Shown one piece after another: positions 59,401-64,000 of a stretch of 64,000 nt of DNA. The DNA is from Verrucomicrobiaceae bacterium (GTDB lineage Bacteria; Verrucomicrobiota; Verrucomicrobiia; Verrucomicrobiales; Verrucomicrobiaceae). The notes under the pieces are model-generated. The model was given only the letters and a program-made list of their open reading frames with translations, had not been told where the DNA came from and searched no databases. Both the position numbers and the translations under genes were made by a program. How positions within the stretch are numbered: the first letter of the stretch is position 1; each line of letters starts with the position of its first letter. The stretch lies in the NCBI GenBank assembly GCA_016795485.1, contig JAEUHM010000044.1:186001-250000 (forward strand), written 5' to 3'.

Positions 59401-59707
59401 GCGACATCGTCACAGTATTCGCCGGTGAGCCTACTGCCGTTACAACCGTGTTCCCAGGAATACCAGAACCGGTTACAATCATGCCAGGAACGATCCCCGT
59501 GAGCGATGAGACTTCGGTCAAAACATTGCTACCGTTCGCAGATTTGGCAGTCGGGGTGACGATTCCCCCGCCTGCAGAAGCCCACGTCGTCGCGTTCGCG
59601 TTGGTCCCATTGAAGTTGAACGTTCCACTTTGCCCCCAACCAAGAGTGCTCAGGCTCGCCCAGAAGGCGAGAACGAGGGCGAGAGTGATGTTTGAGGTCA
59701 GCTTCAT
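44414..59707 (-). CDS. Giant secreted protein: autotransporter-associated beta-strand repeats, Calx-beta, 14 YCF48-type repeats, Ig-like, He_PIG, YWTD propeller
   Basis: 5097 residues from the ATG at 59705-59707, the start of a signal peptide (MKLTSNITLALVLAFWASL...GWG); the frame is open 49 more codons upstream. Approximate order: GxGIP repeats 57-180; two copies of a beta module 210-410; about 13 autotransporter-associated beta-strand repeats (e.g. LVKSGPGRLILSNGSNTYTGGT) with a second GxGIP cluster near 1890-2100, to about 3270; Calx-beta 3350-3450; 14 YCF48-type units 3460-4020; Calx-beta 4030-4145; Ig-like 4150-4330; He_PIG 4340-4430; a C-terminal module interrupted by a YWTD propeller (about 4685-4970). 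It has no autotransporter beta-barrel, LPXTG or PEP-CTERM, so anchoring is unknown. Probably a cell-surface adhesin or matrix protein. Bracketed by tRNA-Met and tRNA-Pro. Confidence 0.93.
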   Translation of the reverse strand: MKLTSNITLALVLAFWASLSTLGWGQSGTFNFNGTNANATTWASAGGGIVTPTAKSANGSNVLTEVSSLTGIVPGMIVTGSGIPGNTVVTAVGSPANTVTMSLNCTATNTTAVTYTFTSPWNFTRTGTVTVGTQQITNLITTADLTAGMKVTGPGLTGAATISQITSPTEVEIFEVVTSTPNPPLQTYTFAKPTTPGGVGQTVTINLDFGPGRNIPGAAKDLGVIQHGVTSYVLGSPAGYTATLDSDPIYSSLNVNVVAADTGVASLAWSTIRGSSDPGYAVTYNPTTRVVQVTFSNAALVNSSATGNVVGKTIRASYTTTTIFTNKQIGDAVERIGQTDGTTLVYGPVTLANSPTLGSLVITDGVFMWSEHAGSTNAKQFQVAWNAGTRQVTVTYDVTGSAPSGRTILASYARSGAPAVTLGTLFMGDISGGETVGVRLNSLTLQGQTTGTAAKIIKTVGGDDEIFSGITLNSNAVLAVRTGGNAYSSFRIGGSISGSGSLIKRDSGNVTLMGNNTYTGSTYIPTTGGTTFLRSAAGSDAAISSNNLFIGNSNRDGNASAIVQLEASEQINDSATIRFDGVSGRWAYLKMMGNSEEVGQILDYSSNGVIENVEGENALAANATLTISGNANSFYNGYMRDKSIVTNPGNNTGTSTGNLNLVKNGSGMLTLQGNQISYTGTTHVNSGTLRLVNINNPLGNLPTGFNSATSPRFGSDITNSGTVELSASTDWAYGSELVGAGNVIKTGTNTVRINNELDYTGNTEIRDGTLRLQGGLPRDFERDGQDFFVLNASDNNRLTAIIGSGRLSATPTITINGGTLLIDNNKDFNERDGVSGSYGRIHNTAAISATGGTLQFNHNAGEASYSETVGNLTVGAGRLLLQMSRADDTRTSEFTVNTITHTLGGTLTLQGSGVGGIKDGTNALVSDTRNVVKLTTTPPGGLAGGTILGGWAVTVNSKLNGSGTAITDTDFVTLVGGKLQAFDNYDTVSGSANQQNKWTGTNNIRIETGNVTISGQGPAPAKSLNRTINSLYFDSGTGRTLNLGSRTLTINSGGIIGRGNNHTISNGVLTGGNAGNGGNFELFTYVADGAGRLLTISASVRNNGSNPVTLVKSGPGRLILSNGSNTYTGGTYVNEGILELRSIGNLGQSVGPKSDFLFLDGGVLSVSSAATSTITFDVQRGVTIGSKGGSIAVPSGKTLTIESPVSGSGELILGGAGAGTGTLVLSGENTFTGRLRLDIGTLVLDEKSGVNSGNQFESVSVEGGTLIVRKGSVLPARAGLVMNRGSVVIEDNATFGALSGVGTIVTEGVGTGPLKVTFNQDENTTFSGNIGERANFVTGNTTVLGIEKRGQGLLRLTEANSSFTGATVISQGVLGIVTLSGRRNASSLGTATSVPQDTSSASLLRIADGAGLAFFGDSPSFAYRSFEIGTGSVGAAIYANGSRLGDILMMRRSYLRQNDDFNVVLGEDRIAYSSPNQDATLVLGGTNGGLNAFELPLADNGTGKLNLVKSGTGTWLLGEADEPEEAGQTFISNYSGQTTIYGGTLRVVRDTALGAAGGPEVALIGGNLDIDTNYTRSETIAMQGGRLRTFAPAGGQASWVGDVRLDVSSTIEVFDNMSLEVSGIISGTSSLRKEGFGTLIMAGNNTFRGATTVAEGTLRLRYQNDSLSKLADGAGLVLGGGRGGGVLDIVGGLSSIREDVSSLTLSRGQNRITRSDPASGVRLRLNGFGINTGAVLDIQATPSLFADTDRNNVHGILGGWATYGGTTWAMNNGDSTDQPITGFSSFLNDVWQPRAQTTVTQSQSLSSATTNSLRFNAPQSTVLTLTGDNRIFTNAIMQTPAVGENSNLIQGGRLLLEHNREGGYLYLHQNDPNGSLTISSEIANGASISGALFDFSASSTTLNLTSGTTAKLVAGMPISGPGIPNGATILDVTPTSIEISSPTTALGSNVAPHLNGEANMVVTTTSGSGTLNLTSGTTAGLVIGQPITGLNIPSGTFITGYTPSQVFMSIAATGSSPGVIPVTGGVNNLVVSTTIGSTRVVVTSGSVRDLYVGMPVTGPGIPAGAVIASFSDNVSFNLTTEIAGTSAAATATASNVVLEVSGRNGFLKSGTGTAFLTGPNTFSGGVEIVGGTLSVPVMNNGGTVGPLGTSLGAPDKLIISSASLQYTGNSASTDRGFQVNELANIDIALSGTDLTIYGNVSGGVGGALGRLQKSGIGTLTIQRNDNSGGSGNLGSFEVLNGTLVLAYNNANQENVPNQGGASNRFASNLAGLTVGGGIFELRGLDDTPVASGLTERSENRSQQLFGGLVIDAGASTIRVTGGINTTTLLELQDSSNPQFVDRRPAGTVLFVENPNGGSASIRLAVPAVAASLAIPWATYQDTSYVVRPGVNNFAAIEPADNSVISADSKNLYRIRPDVSIWTSVTGEQIVSEAADAFNGITPLKESYSGSQLGPFGLRYFSPKNSLVTVSDELVLMGGAILVGANSGASSKLITGGQMSSLQSVGRADVAYYDPLNLISPLNTLLQYEMLIHNHNPEGVFRIDSVIADQALGAVFIPSTGGRRSNPVNFVHVGTGTTTLGGNNTYTGHTFANGGVILLQSSGALPGGIGVATTGTNLRFDGGLIGLGTTDTFARTLGSGPGEVQWFSSGGFAAFGGDRTVNLGGNGSTVTWGVDGFVADGSALLLGSPKADGKVTWTNPINLGGGSREVFVNDGTAAIDADLAGNLSGLVGSLHKVGYGTLRISGNNTHTGGLFAAAGTTIVGNGAIGTGVFGVASTSNTKPTDFVKVVLEGGTVQGKTLIGGNNNSGATDVRVSGRTTFQGVMEIGVGSRPNFNIDLGRSLTVGGAVSNGSLLVTGGGTLALHGNWLNNEGNADNAFIDGGAVVRHGTLIVGQNDAAGSGTAVELGDIVRKAGNTSSVHRSTAGRSLGEVGGNFDPTSSGVLGSVNGKGAFLFPNKTSFTINGYTYTQSDAGTATGSGKYILVEGENEHPERNGVYQVTYSAANGGTLSLVRVSDFDDFGEIRYGVQFQIETGSDAGATYYVATQTVTPNQGAVHFRKETSLSPNVAFLADAAGLTLSNPIDINATNGTGSTTIGGAASLDAGTTTFAGKVTLQNINTSGVDEKAVRVVSETQDGVGILFSGLISEAVTADRLSLVKEGLGVVTLTESNTFKGGVIVESGSLIVSNTSGSGTGSGAVRVRNPGSLLGGAGFIAGSTTLETGTLLSPGDSLSIASGLERLSFGDDLSLGNDTTVILSLGSSSFDSIGVAGELELLGTTLFQILLEYTPAGGAIFDLIDWGTLVTGSGALSDALDLPELAASTLYWNTSRFDTHGELEIAVGAGGATPPPVRFAVKAARAIEGDTIRVAIQSNWPAPGPITIGLAYPSGSDVTGPASVVIPDGLSSAVATITVTDDPLTESEERHVVRISSVSAQGIKGSPAALTITVTDNDSELPIGSTWTLRNPLPVTAETIHEIGMRSGSAEAIAVGSLGTLLRTSDDGVSWTKVRVPLETVLYGVTWTGTEWIAVGQAGIYLTSPNGQAWTVRSLGTSADLRDVAFINDQIYVVGDNGSLYSYSYTLGFQNWVLVNSGTSVRLNSVAGNLSRIVAVGNGGVITSSPDGVTWAVQATTTTNNLLSVAASASGFVAAGVGGAVETSSDGLTWTAGSTGSVETVNDVYWNGTTFLAVGTNGIIRSSSNGISWAASGTANPTEHLMAVAFGGTAPGRWTSVGEAGLIHSSTNGTTWTRLGSGITRDLEGVVRASAQNTFVAFGASGALLTSPDGRTWTERTVSVSKRLLSGAASATRIVVVGEDGTLVSSTNNGATWTVGFSTVGVTLESITFAGGIFVAVGVDGTIITSPDGVGWTVRPSDVSQRLNSVTSRPNGSGTQFVTVGATGVILVSSNGFAWVPASGVPTSATLNDVAWTGSQFVAVGTGGVILTSSDGDSWVRRASGVSTELKSVAQAGTKLIAVGVGGVAVKSANGSNWSQVFTSTGNALQDLAYEAGSIQRAVAVGSNGLIITSEITPAPPPQAFFALAQQSVFEGNPNKINVQVLLNPAATVDVKVPITVASGSTAFGNVHYKASLSSPLLFKKGQTSANLVVTLINDAIPETNREVTFVLGTPTEVRASNPPRPPVVAAPFEHVFTIVDDDQPLSVTDPVQQIVPLGQPFTLNVSAAGGDRKTVQWRKNAANLAGAMTETYSVPAATVTHGGRYDVKVTNPAPDGSMISNGAEVVVIGTADSAVPVAAGSNVTLKAIAGGSGLTYRWRQGGVPLSDGGAFSGTSSPTLIITGFGGGTEGDYDCEITCAAADPDLVGLTGLFRARVALQPSISLPSSVSGGLVSGSDITGVVGTFLTIPPVVDPDPAKAPTSFKTTAKLPAGLKFDSKTGVVSGTPTTATLAPVSVTIEATNPSGLVGTYTFNLTIQPVPGSAIGTFAALLDRQAIVNGGHGGRVDIVTNNVGAYTASVTIGGVKYSAKGNMNTLLANPTGSATINRKAPLAPLNLAFVVATGSNTVTGTVSIGADSAPFSGWRNVWSKATPATSFKGLHNIAMGLGSADDGKVNIPQGTSFAAANIKDTTGMVALNGKAADGMTISTAAPVGPAGQVLLYTAFYKGTGSLTGVLQVNADAAHTVVETPLAQVQWSKATQVSATERLYKAGWATPIVLGVTGGLYTAPVAKPVPTPPVGTAPQVVLGLQARGNRLFVARQFHGAVANVGVDGTSLNNFGVVPGADPVGVAVDQIRGKIYWTTATNIGVANFDGTGVVPNLITLPVGSGAGGITVDPENGRIFWAQTGGANNGGIMTALLDGTGVAAVTTSEPAVDVAAVYNATTLYYVPVDSQDILSVDYNGQNPQTAVDDAVPVGQIITGIGVLQPQLLPGIYDAGRIYWAFSGGIDASNLGGGDNNAGTLIVTPTAPSDVCVDPISQRIYWTAGNVLGRAGLDGLGASAAFVQGLGSSGGIDIGSLADSNAIIDFNEAGIEESATNAGGGLRIVSPATATFIGSNVAKLTVKINPVTGAYSGGFTLVDAAGKRTVKYAGIIVPNPVTHTTVADKLDGIGWGYFLLNQLPSNATIPATTLKTSPILSGQALILKAD
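44790..45660 (-). repeat. YWTD-type beta-propeller region in the giant protein
   Basis: About five blades with repeated KIYWTTATNIGVANFDGTG, GRIFWAQTGG...MTALLDGTG, TTLYYVPVDSQDILSVDYNG, GRIYWAFSGG and RIYWTAGNVLGRAGLDGLG. This is the LDL-receptor-like (YWTD) propeller pattern. It appears to be inserted into a C-terminal verrucomicrobial beta module: the first half ends near GGLYTAPVAKPVP and the second half resumes at NAIIDFNEAGIEE. The boundaries are approximate. Confidence 0.6.
47640..49335 (-). repeat. Fourteen tandem YCF48/BNR-like repeats in the giant protein
   Basis: About 41-residue units with the core FVAVGxxGxIxTSxDGxxW: e.g. WIAVGQAGIYLTSPNGQAW, RIVAVGNGGVITSSPDGVTW, FVAVGTGGVILTSSDGDSW. 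I count 14 units. YCF48/Hcf136-type repeats form seven-bladed propellers, so 14 units would make two propellers in series. The DNA is diverged between units, so this is an old expansion rather than a recent slip. Confidence 0.75.
49900..58400 (-). repeat. Autotransporter-associated beta-strand repeat tract
   Basis: About 13 imperfect copies of the L-x-K-x-G-x-G-x-L-x-L-x-G-x-N-x-Y-x-G-x-T motif plus a following GTLxL, e.g. NVTLMGNNTYTGSTYI, LVLSGENTFTGRLRL, LIMAGNNTFRGATTV, TTLGGNNTYTGHTF, LRISGNNTHTGGLF. They build a long right-handed beta-helix. The bounds are approximate and non-repeat linkers are included. Confidence 0.8.
53380..54070 (-). repeat. GxGIP repeat cluster in the giant protein
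   Basis: Three units resembling L-x-x-G-M-P-V-x-G-P-G-I-P-x-G-A-x-I: LVAGMPISGPGIPNGATI, LVIGQPITGLNIPSGTFI and LYVGMPVTGPGIPAGAVI, each preceded by a TLNLTSGTT or VVVTSGS strand. Two more copies occur near the N-terminus (59150-59540: IVPGMIVTGSGIPGNTV, LTAGMKVTGPGLTGAAT). Similar short repeats are seen in phage tail-fibre-like proteins. Confidence 0.7.
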
Positions 59708-59923
59708 GAATCTGGGTGGGTGATTGTTAACAATTTGGACCTGTTTCTCCCAAAAACGTTGGCTCAAAACAAGCCCAATTTGAAATGTGATCCAGGGGGT
59801 GGCAATCATGGCGGGAAAAGGTGTTCGTCCAGTGCTACCACTATTCTCCCCCACGCGTGTTACCGAAATGTTACCCCCTTTGTGGATTGAGTGCCTCTTC
59901 GCGATTGATTTTGGGACGCAAAA

Positions 59924-59998
<75 letters not shown>

Positions 59999-60107
59999 GA
60001 GGTAATGACCCGAAAAATCGGGCCGTGAACCTAAGTACGCCACGCTTTCTGTCAAGCGATGCGTTGAAGTGGAAAGATTATCTCCAATGGTTGGTTTTCT
60101 TCTGCTC

Positions 60108-60911
60108 ATGCGCCACCCACTCCTGCTCCTCGCCTGCCTTTGCCCTCTCATGGCAATCGCACAGAATCAGCCCAAAAAAGAAAAACCCTTGGCCCCAGGC
60201 GGTAAATGGCATGCAAACGATCCGCTGAGACCGCGCCCGCGAGTCGTTACTCCCCCAACCGGTCAAACACCGCCATCGGACGCGACCATCATTTTCGATG
60301 GGAAGAGCCTTGCCGGTTGGAAACGCGATCCCCGAAAAAGCGATCCCGCCGGTAAAGATGCTGATGCCGCGCTGTGGACCGTCAAAGACGGCTACTTTGA
60401 ATGTAGCCCTAAATCAGGCTCCTTACGCACCCGCCAAAAGTACGCTGGCGATCAACAGTGGCACATCGAGTGGGCCACGCCCGTTGAGGTAAAAGGTAAC
60501 GGTCAAGGCAGAGGCAACTCCGGTGTTTTCATTGGTGGCTTCCCTGAGATCCAGGTTCTCGACTCATACCAAAACGACACCTACCCAGACGGACAGGCCG
60601 CAGGGCTTTACGGATTTTATCCTCCCATGGTCAATGCTTCTCGAAAACCCGGCGAATGGCAGACCTACGATATCATCGTCGAGCGACAAAAGAGGGACTC
60701 ATCTGGTAAGGTGATCAAAAAGGCTCGTCTGACCGTGATTCACAACGGCATCGTCGTGCACCTAGGGCGGGAGTTTGATACAGCGGCTCAAGAGTCTGAC
60801 CTTCAACTGCAAGACCACAGCAACCCTGTGCGGTATCGCAATATCTGGGTGCGCAAGCTCAACTTGGACGACCCCGATGCTGAGGGAACACCTCCTCCTG
60901 CCAATAAGTAA
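60108..60911 (+). CDS. Secreted DUF1080 (3-keto-disaccharide hydrolase) protein
   Basis: 267 residues from the ATG at 60108 (MRHPLLLLACLCPLMAIAQ, a signal peptide); ATGs at 60087 and 60069 are in frame. A Lys/Pro-rich linker precedes the DUF1080 core: ATIIFDGKSLAGWKRDP, ALWTVKDGYFECSPKSGSL, GQGRGNSGVFIGGFPEIQVLDSY, and a C-terminal LQLQDHSNPVRYRNIWVRKL. The NSGVF...EIQVLDSY and QDHSNPVRYRNIW signatures are typical of the canonical family, which hydrolyses 3-keto-glycosides. It is followed 20 bp later by the cupredoxin-PA14 gene, so they probably form a two-gene operon. Confidence 0.92.
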   Translation: MRHPLLLLACLCPLMAIAQNQPKKEKPLAPGGKWHANDPLRPRPRVVTPPTGQTPPSDATIIFDGKSLAGWKRDPRKSDPAGKDADAALWTVKDGYFECSPKSGSLRTRQKYAGDQQWHIEWATPVEVKGNGQGRGNSGVFIGGFPEIQVLDSYQNDTYPDGQAAGLYGFYPPMVNASRKPGEWQTYDIIVERQKRDSSGKVIKKARLTVIHNGIVVHLGREFDTAAQESDLQLQDHSNPVRYRNIWVRKLNLDDPDAEGTPPPANK

Positions 60912-60931
60912 TCAGTCCTTAGCACCCAAAT

Positions 60932-62443
60932 ATGCGCCTCCTCGCTCTTCTGGCCATCCCTGTTGTCTGCCACTCGGCTGAAATCCGGATGAAGACGCTC
61001 ACCGCGCAGATGCGGTATGACCGCTCCGAGTTTTCTGCTAGTCCGGGCGAAAAGGTCACACTTCACTTCGAAAACGGTGACGATCTGCCGCACAATGTGG
61101 TCATCTGCAAGCCAGGCACGGACACCTTGGCCATGTCCAACAAGCAGATGGAAAAACCTGAGGAAGCACTCAAGCGCAACTGGCTGCCAGAAGACTCACG
61201 CATCATCGCCCACACTCGCATGCTTAACCCGCATGAGAAGGAGACGGTTACATTCACACTGCCAGAAAAGCCGGGCTTCTACCCCATCGTTTGCACCTTC
61301 CCTGGCCATGTACTCACCATGAAAGGCCGCCTAGCAGTCTTCCCACCTGGACCAAGATTCAAAGACCTCAGCTTCAAGCTCTACCACGGAGCATGGGATC
61401 GTCTTCCTGATTTCACTAAACTCACCCCGCACAGAGAAGGAAGCGTCAAAGATGGCCGCATCGCGCTGAACTTTGACGACTACAAGAACGAGTATGGTCT
61501 GGTGTTTGAAGGCACGCTCTCTGCCCCGAAAAAAGGGAGCTACCGATTCATGCTCGCTTCAGACGATGGGGCGCGATTGTTCATTGATGACGAAGAACTG
61601 ATCGAAAATGACGGTATCCATCCATCTGGAAGCATCATTCAAAAGTCCCGCGAGTTAGATGCTCGCGATTACCGAGTGAAGCTGCACTACTTTCAGCGAG
61701 CAGGTCAGGCTGAGCTGTTCCTTGCTTGGAAAGGAGCCTCTTTTGCGCCCACGTTGCTCAGCAATTGGGCACCAAAAGATTGGGAAGAGGGCGGCACGCG
61801 GAAGAAAGCCGAGAAAGAGACCACGGGAATGCCTCTTGTGGTCGGCAAAGAGCCCATCATCTATCGCAACTTCATCCAGGGTGCTGGAAATCGAGCCATC
61901 GGCGTGGGTTATCCTGGTGGAATCAACATCGCTTGGAGCGCCGAGGGGATGACTCTTGCCCTTCTTTGGCGTGGAGCCTTCATCGATGCAGCTCGGCACT
62001 GGAACTCTCGTGGTGGCGGACATCAGCCACCTCTCGGCTACGATGTTTTCAGTCCCACTGAAGAAAGTGCTCCGGGATTTCATATCACCGAAAACCCAGC
62101 GGCTCCATGGCCCCGTTGGGACCCCGTTAAGCGCCCCAGCGGCCTCCAATGGAAGGGCTACAGTCTGGAAACTGAGCGCTCGCCCACCTTCCGCTACAGT
62201 TGGCACGGCGCACAGGTGGAGGAGCACTACACCGCGGCCACTGACTCAATCACCAGAACCCTCAACATCATCGGGCCTGTGCCAGCCAACTCCTGGCTTC
62301 GACTCGCAGAGGACCTAAAGCCTCAAGGCAAGGCTATTCTGAAGATTGAAGCTCCTGGGATCGTGCAAATAGGTCCACGGCTCGTGCTTCCCATCAAAGA
62401 AGGCCGCCATGTGATCACCTATCGGTGGACGAGCACCAAGTAA
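60932..62443 (+). CDS. Secreted cupredoxin-PA14 fusion protein
   Basis: 503 residues: a signal peptide, then an azurin/plastocyanin-like cupredoxin (about 20-135) with a full type-1 copper ligand set: His54 (DLPHNVV), Cys121, His126 and Met130 (VCTFPGHVLTM). A PA14-like carbohydrate-binding domain spans about 150-270 (YRFMLASDDGARLFIDDEEL). The C-terminal 220 residues are a beta-rich domain with no family I can name. The copper site suggests electron transfer to or from a sugar-active partner, for example a PSCyt-type dehydrogenase. The PA14 module would hold it on a glycan. It directly follows the DUF1080 gene. Confidence 0.85.
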   Translation: MRLLALLAIPVVCHSAEIRMKTLTAQMRYDRSEFSASPGEKVTLHFENGDDLPHNVVICKPGTDTLAMSNKQMEKPEEALKRNWLPEDSRIIAHTRMLNPHEKETVTFTLPEKPGFYPIVCTFPGHVLTMKGRLAVFPPGPRFKDLSFKLYHGAWDRLPDFTKLTPHREGSVKDGRIALNFDDYKNEYGLVFEGTLSAPKKGSYRFMLASDDGARLFIDDEELIENDGIHPSGSIIQKSRELDARDYRVKLHYFQRAGQAELFLAWKGASFAPTLLSNWAPKDWEEGGTRKKAEKETTGMPLVVGKEPIIYRNFIQGAGNRAIGVGYPGGINIAWSAEGMTLALLWRGAFIDAARHWNSRGGGHQPPLGYDVFSPTEESAPGFHITENPAAPWPRWDPVKRPSGLQWKGYSLETERSPTFRYSWHGAQVEEHYTAATDSITRTLNIIGPVPANSWLRLAEDLKPQGKAILKIEAPGIVQIGPRLVLPIKEGRHVITYRWTSTK

Positions 62444-62467
62444 CCCGCCTATTGCATCACCACTAAT

Positions 62468-62544
62468 GCATCAGGGAGTCCTCTCCTTGCACGGAGCCAT
62501 TTCCGTTGCATGATGCTTATCCCCTGTGTGCCAAGGTGGCACAC
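62468..62544. promoter_or_regulatory. Structured leader upstream of secA with a strong hairpin
   Basis: GTGTGCCA (62526-62533) pairs perfectly with TGGCACAC (62537-62544) around AGG and is followed by TTTCCCT. Just before it, GCATCA (62468-62473) and TGATGC (62511-62516) can pair and enclose an inner hairpin TGCACGGA...TCCG-T-TGCA (62488-62510). The final hairpin ends 26 bp before the secA ATG. It may terminate the upstream operon or control secA expression. Confidence 0.5.
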
Positions 62545-62570
62545 TTTCCCTCTGTCAGCCCCTTACTCTC

Positions 62571-64000
62571 ATGTTCAATTGGATCATCAAGAAAATCATC
62601 GGTTCCAAGCACCAGCGCATCATTAAGAAGCTGGGGCCTGTTGTCGCCGAGATCAATCGCCATGAGGAAAAGATGCAATCCGAGCCAGAAGAGGCTCTCC
62701 GTGAGCGCACTGCCAAGTGGAAAGACATGTTCCGTGCCTTCCACACCCCAGCGTTCTTAAGCGGGGTCAATCTCCGCGTGGCTGACGATGCCACGCTCGA
62801 AGACAGTCTTCGCGACATTCACAACTATTTTGTGCGGCTGAAGCCTCACTTTAGCACGATTGATGAAGAAGCCGTTTCCGAGAGCTCTTGGACCGGAAAA
62901 TCGGCAGAGGAGAAACGCGCCTTGATCGAATCTGCCCACCAAGCTTGGTCCGAGATCAAGCCCAAGTTTGCCGATCTTGAGGCCAAGCTCCTCGACGACA
63001 TCCTCCCAGAAGTTTACGCTGTCGTCAAAAACGCAGCTCGCCGTCTCTGCGGCCAGGAAGTCATGGTAACAGACCAACCTGTGAAGTGGAACATGGTCCA
63101 TTTCGATGTGCAGTTGATCGGCGGCATCGCTCTTCATCGTGGGATGATTGCAGAAATGGCCACCGGAGAAGGTAAAACTCTCGTCGGCACGCTGCCTGTT
63201 GCGCTGAATGCCCTCACAGGGCGCGGCGTGCATGTCGTCACTGTCAATGACTACCTCGCCCGCCGTGACTCAGAGTGGATGGGCCATCTTTACAAGCTAA
63301 TCGGCCTTACCATCGGTTGCATTCAAAACGACCAGCCCTCCCATTTCCGCCGCGAGCAGTATCTCTGCGACATCACTTACGGGACCAACAGTGAGTTCGG
63401 CTTTGATTACCTCCGCGACAACGGCATGGCCTCCAGCAAGGAGCAGCAAGTTCAGCGTGGGCATTACTTTGCCATCGTGGACGAAGTAGACTCCGTGCTC
63501 ATTGACGAGGCTCGGACACCTCTCATCATCAGCGGCCCAGTCACCGTCAGCACTCACCAGTTCGACCGCTACAAGCCGCTTGTGGAGCAACTGGTTCGTC
63601 GTCAAAACAACCTTTGTGCTCGTCTGATGAGCGAGGCCAAGGAGTTGTTCGACAAAGGAGAATCCGAGGCCGCTGGCAAAAAGCTCTACCAAGTTGCTTT
63701 GGGCCAACCCAAGAACCGCGCACTTATGCGCGCGATGGAGGACACAGAACTCCGCAAGCTGAGGGAGAAGACGGAGCTCAGCTACGCGCTCAACGACATG
63801 AAGGTTCAGCTCTTTAATCTGAAGGAAGAGCTGTATTACTCTGTGGATGAGAAAAGCCACGAGTCTGACCTCACCGAGATGGGCCGCAGTTTCCTGAATC
63901 CGGACGATCCTGACGCATTCGTGCTGCCCGACATTGCTACGGCATTTGCCGAGATTGATGGCGACACCTCACTTAGCACCGAAGCTCGTCAGGCGAAGAA
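62571..64000 (+). CDS. secA: Preprotein translocase subunit SecA, 3' end beyond window
   Basis: The first 476 codons of SecA from the ATG at 62571 ([20 protein letters not shown]). The Walker A is MATGEGKT near residue 195, the DEAD-like box is [19 protein letters not shown] near 304, and [14 protein letters not shown] lies between. Residues about 110-170 are a helical region with [27 protein letters not shown], longer than in E. coli SecA. SecA is the ATPase motor that drives unfolded proteins with Sec signals through SecYEG; most of the proteins in this window would depend on it. Confidence 0.97.
   Translation, partial: MFNWIIKKIIGSKHQRIIKKLGPVVAEINRHEEKMQSEPEEALRERTAKWKDMFRAFHTPAFLSGVNLRVADDATLEDSLRDIHNYFVRLKPHFSTIDEEAVSESSWTGKSAEEKRALIESAHQAWSEIKPKFADLEAKLLDDILPEVYAVVKNAARRLCGQEVMVTDQPVKWNMVHFDVQLIGGIALHRGMIAEMATGEGKTLVGTLPVALNALTGRGVHVVTVNDYLARRDSEWMGHLYKLIGLTIGCIQNDQPSHFRREQYLCDITYGTNSEFGFDYLRDNGMASSKEQQVQRGHYFAIVDEVDSVLIDEARTPLIISGPVTVSTHQFDRYKPLVEQLVRRQNNLCARLMSEAKELFDKGESEAAGKKLYQVALGQPKNRALMRAMEDTELRKLREKTELSYALNDMKVQLFNLKEELYYSVDEKSHESDLTEMGRSFLNPDDPDAFVLPDIATAFAEIDGDTSLSTEARQAK

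Noticed and set aside
44414..59707. Possible CRISPR or tandem DNA repeat array
   Set aside because: The repeats are recognisable only at protein level, with irregular spacing and diverged DNA. There are no identical direct repeats with spacers.
62506..62760. 84-codon frame overlapping the secA start
   Set aside because: It begins inside the leader hairpin and runs in a different phase from secA; Ser/Arg-rich shadow.

Overview
The window looks like a chromosomal segment of a Verrucomicrobiota bacterium, most like the Verrucomicrobiaceae (Prosthecobacter/Verrucomicrobium type). This placement is inferred from gene content only. The indicators are a DUF1549/DUF1553 'planctomycete cytochrome' operon, small PSCyt-type cytochromes, several 3-keto-disaccharide-hydrolase-like (DUF1080/LamG-type) secreted proteins, two type-I sulfatases, an FAD-dependent oxidoreductase of the secreted planctomycete/verrucomicrobial type, and a giant secreted protein built from autotransporter-associated beta-strand repeats. 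Kdo transferase, a heptosyltransferase-like GT9 and SecA indicate a Gram-negative envelope. Three tRNA genes (Lys-UUU, Pro-UGG, Met-CAU) are present. There is no rRNA, CRISPR array, intact insertion sequence or prophage.

Layout. 1-4.1 kb: a truncated esterase diverges from a LacI-family regulator, with a 12-bp palindrome between them, followed by a large secreted FAD oxidoreductase. 4.1-5.0 kb: a decayed, gene-poor stretch. 5.0-8.2 kb: elongation factor P with an arginine-tipped loop, a ComEA-like helix-hairpin-helix protein, a tiny membrane ORF and a fucose-isomerase-like protein. 8.2-13.9 kb: a three-gene secreted operon (DUF1549/DUF1553 cytochrome, PPC/IPT-like protein, cytochrome c-WD40 fusion). 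14.1-15.3 kb: a miniature kinase translationally coupled to a PP2C phosphatase. 15.4-25.9 kb: eight tightly packed minus-strand genes (two sulfatases, an alpha/alpha-barrel protein, a LamG/DUF1080-like protein, an agarase-like TIM-barrel, a Tat-exported gamma-glutamyltransferase, an SGNH-like protein and an MFS transporter), which read as a locus for degrading and importing a sulfated polysaccharide. 25.9-26.4 kb: no convincing gene.

26.4-31.2 kb: uxaC, a circularly permuted ATP-grasp, an alpha-E protein and a transglutaminase, probably one operon. 31.4-38.6 kb: YggS, a DUF1080-like protein, DUF58, GT9, a secreted MsrB, a PQQ-type propeller, a Dabb lipoprotein, a small cytochrome, and a small membrane-protein gene interrupted by one in-frame amber codon. 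38.7-44.3 kb: housekeeping and metabolic genes (waaA, rsmD, tRNA-Lys, a HAD hydrolase, a Gfo/Idh/MocA oxidoreductase, a HupE-like protein, a YbjN-like protein, tRNA-Pro). 44.4-59.7 kb: one 5097-codon gene for a giant secreted protein, bracketed by tRNA-Pro and tRNA-Met. 60-64 kb: a DUF1080 protein, a cupredoxin-PA14 fusion, and the 5' part of secA preceded by a structured leader.

How it fits together: much of the window makes exported proteins that handle sugars, sulfated glycans and c-type cytochromes. uxaC and the isomerase-like protein could feed released uronic acids or deoxysugars into metabolism. The most unusual items are the amber-interrupted gene, the giant tRNA-bracketed protein with an apparently nested propeller, the Arg-loop EF-P, the minimal kinase/PP2C pair, the sulfatase/GGT operon, and two divergent genes whose start codons almost touch.
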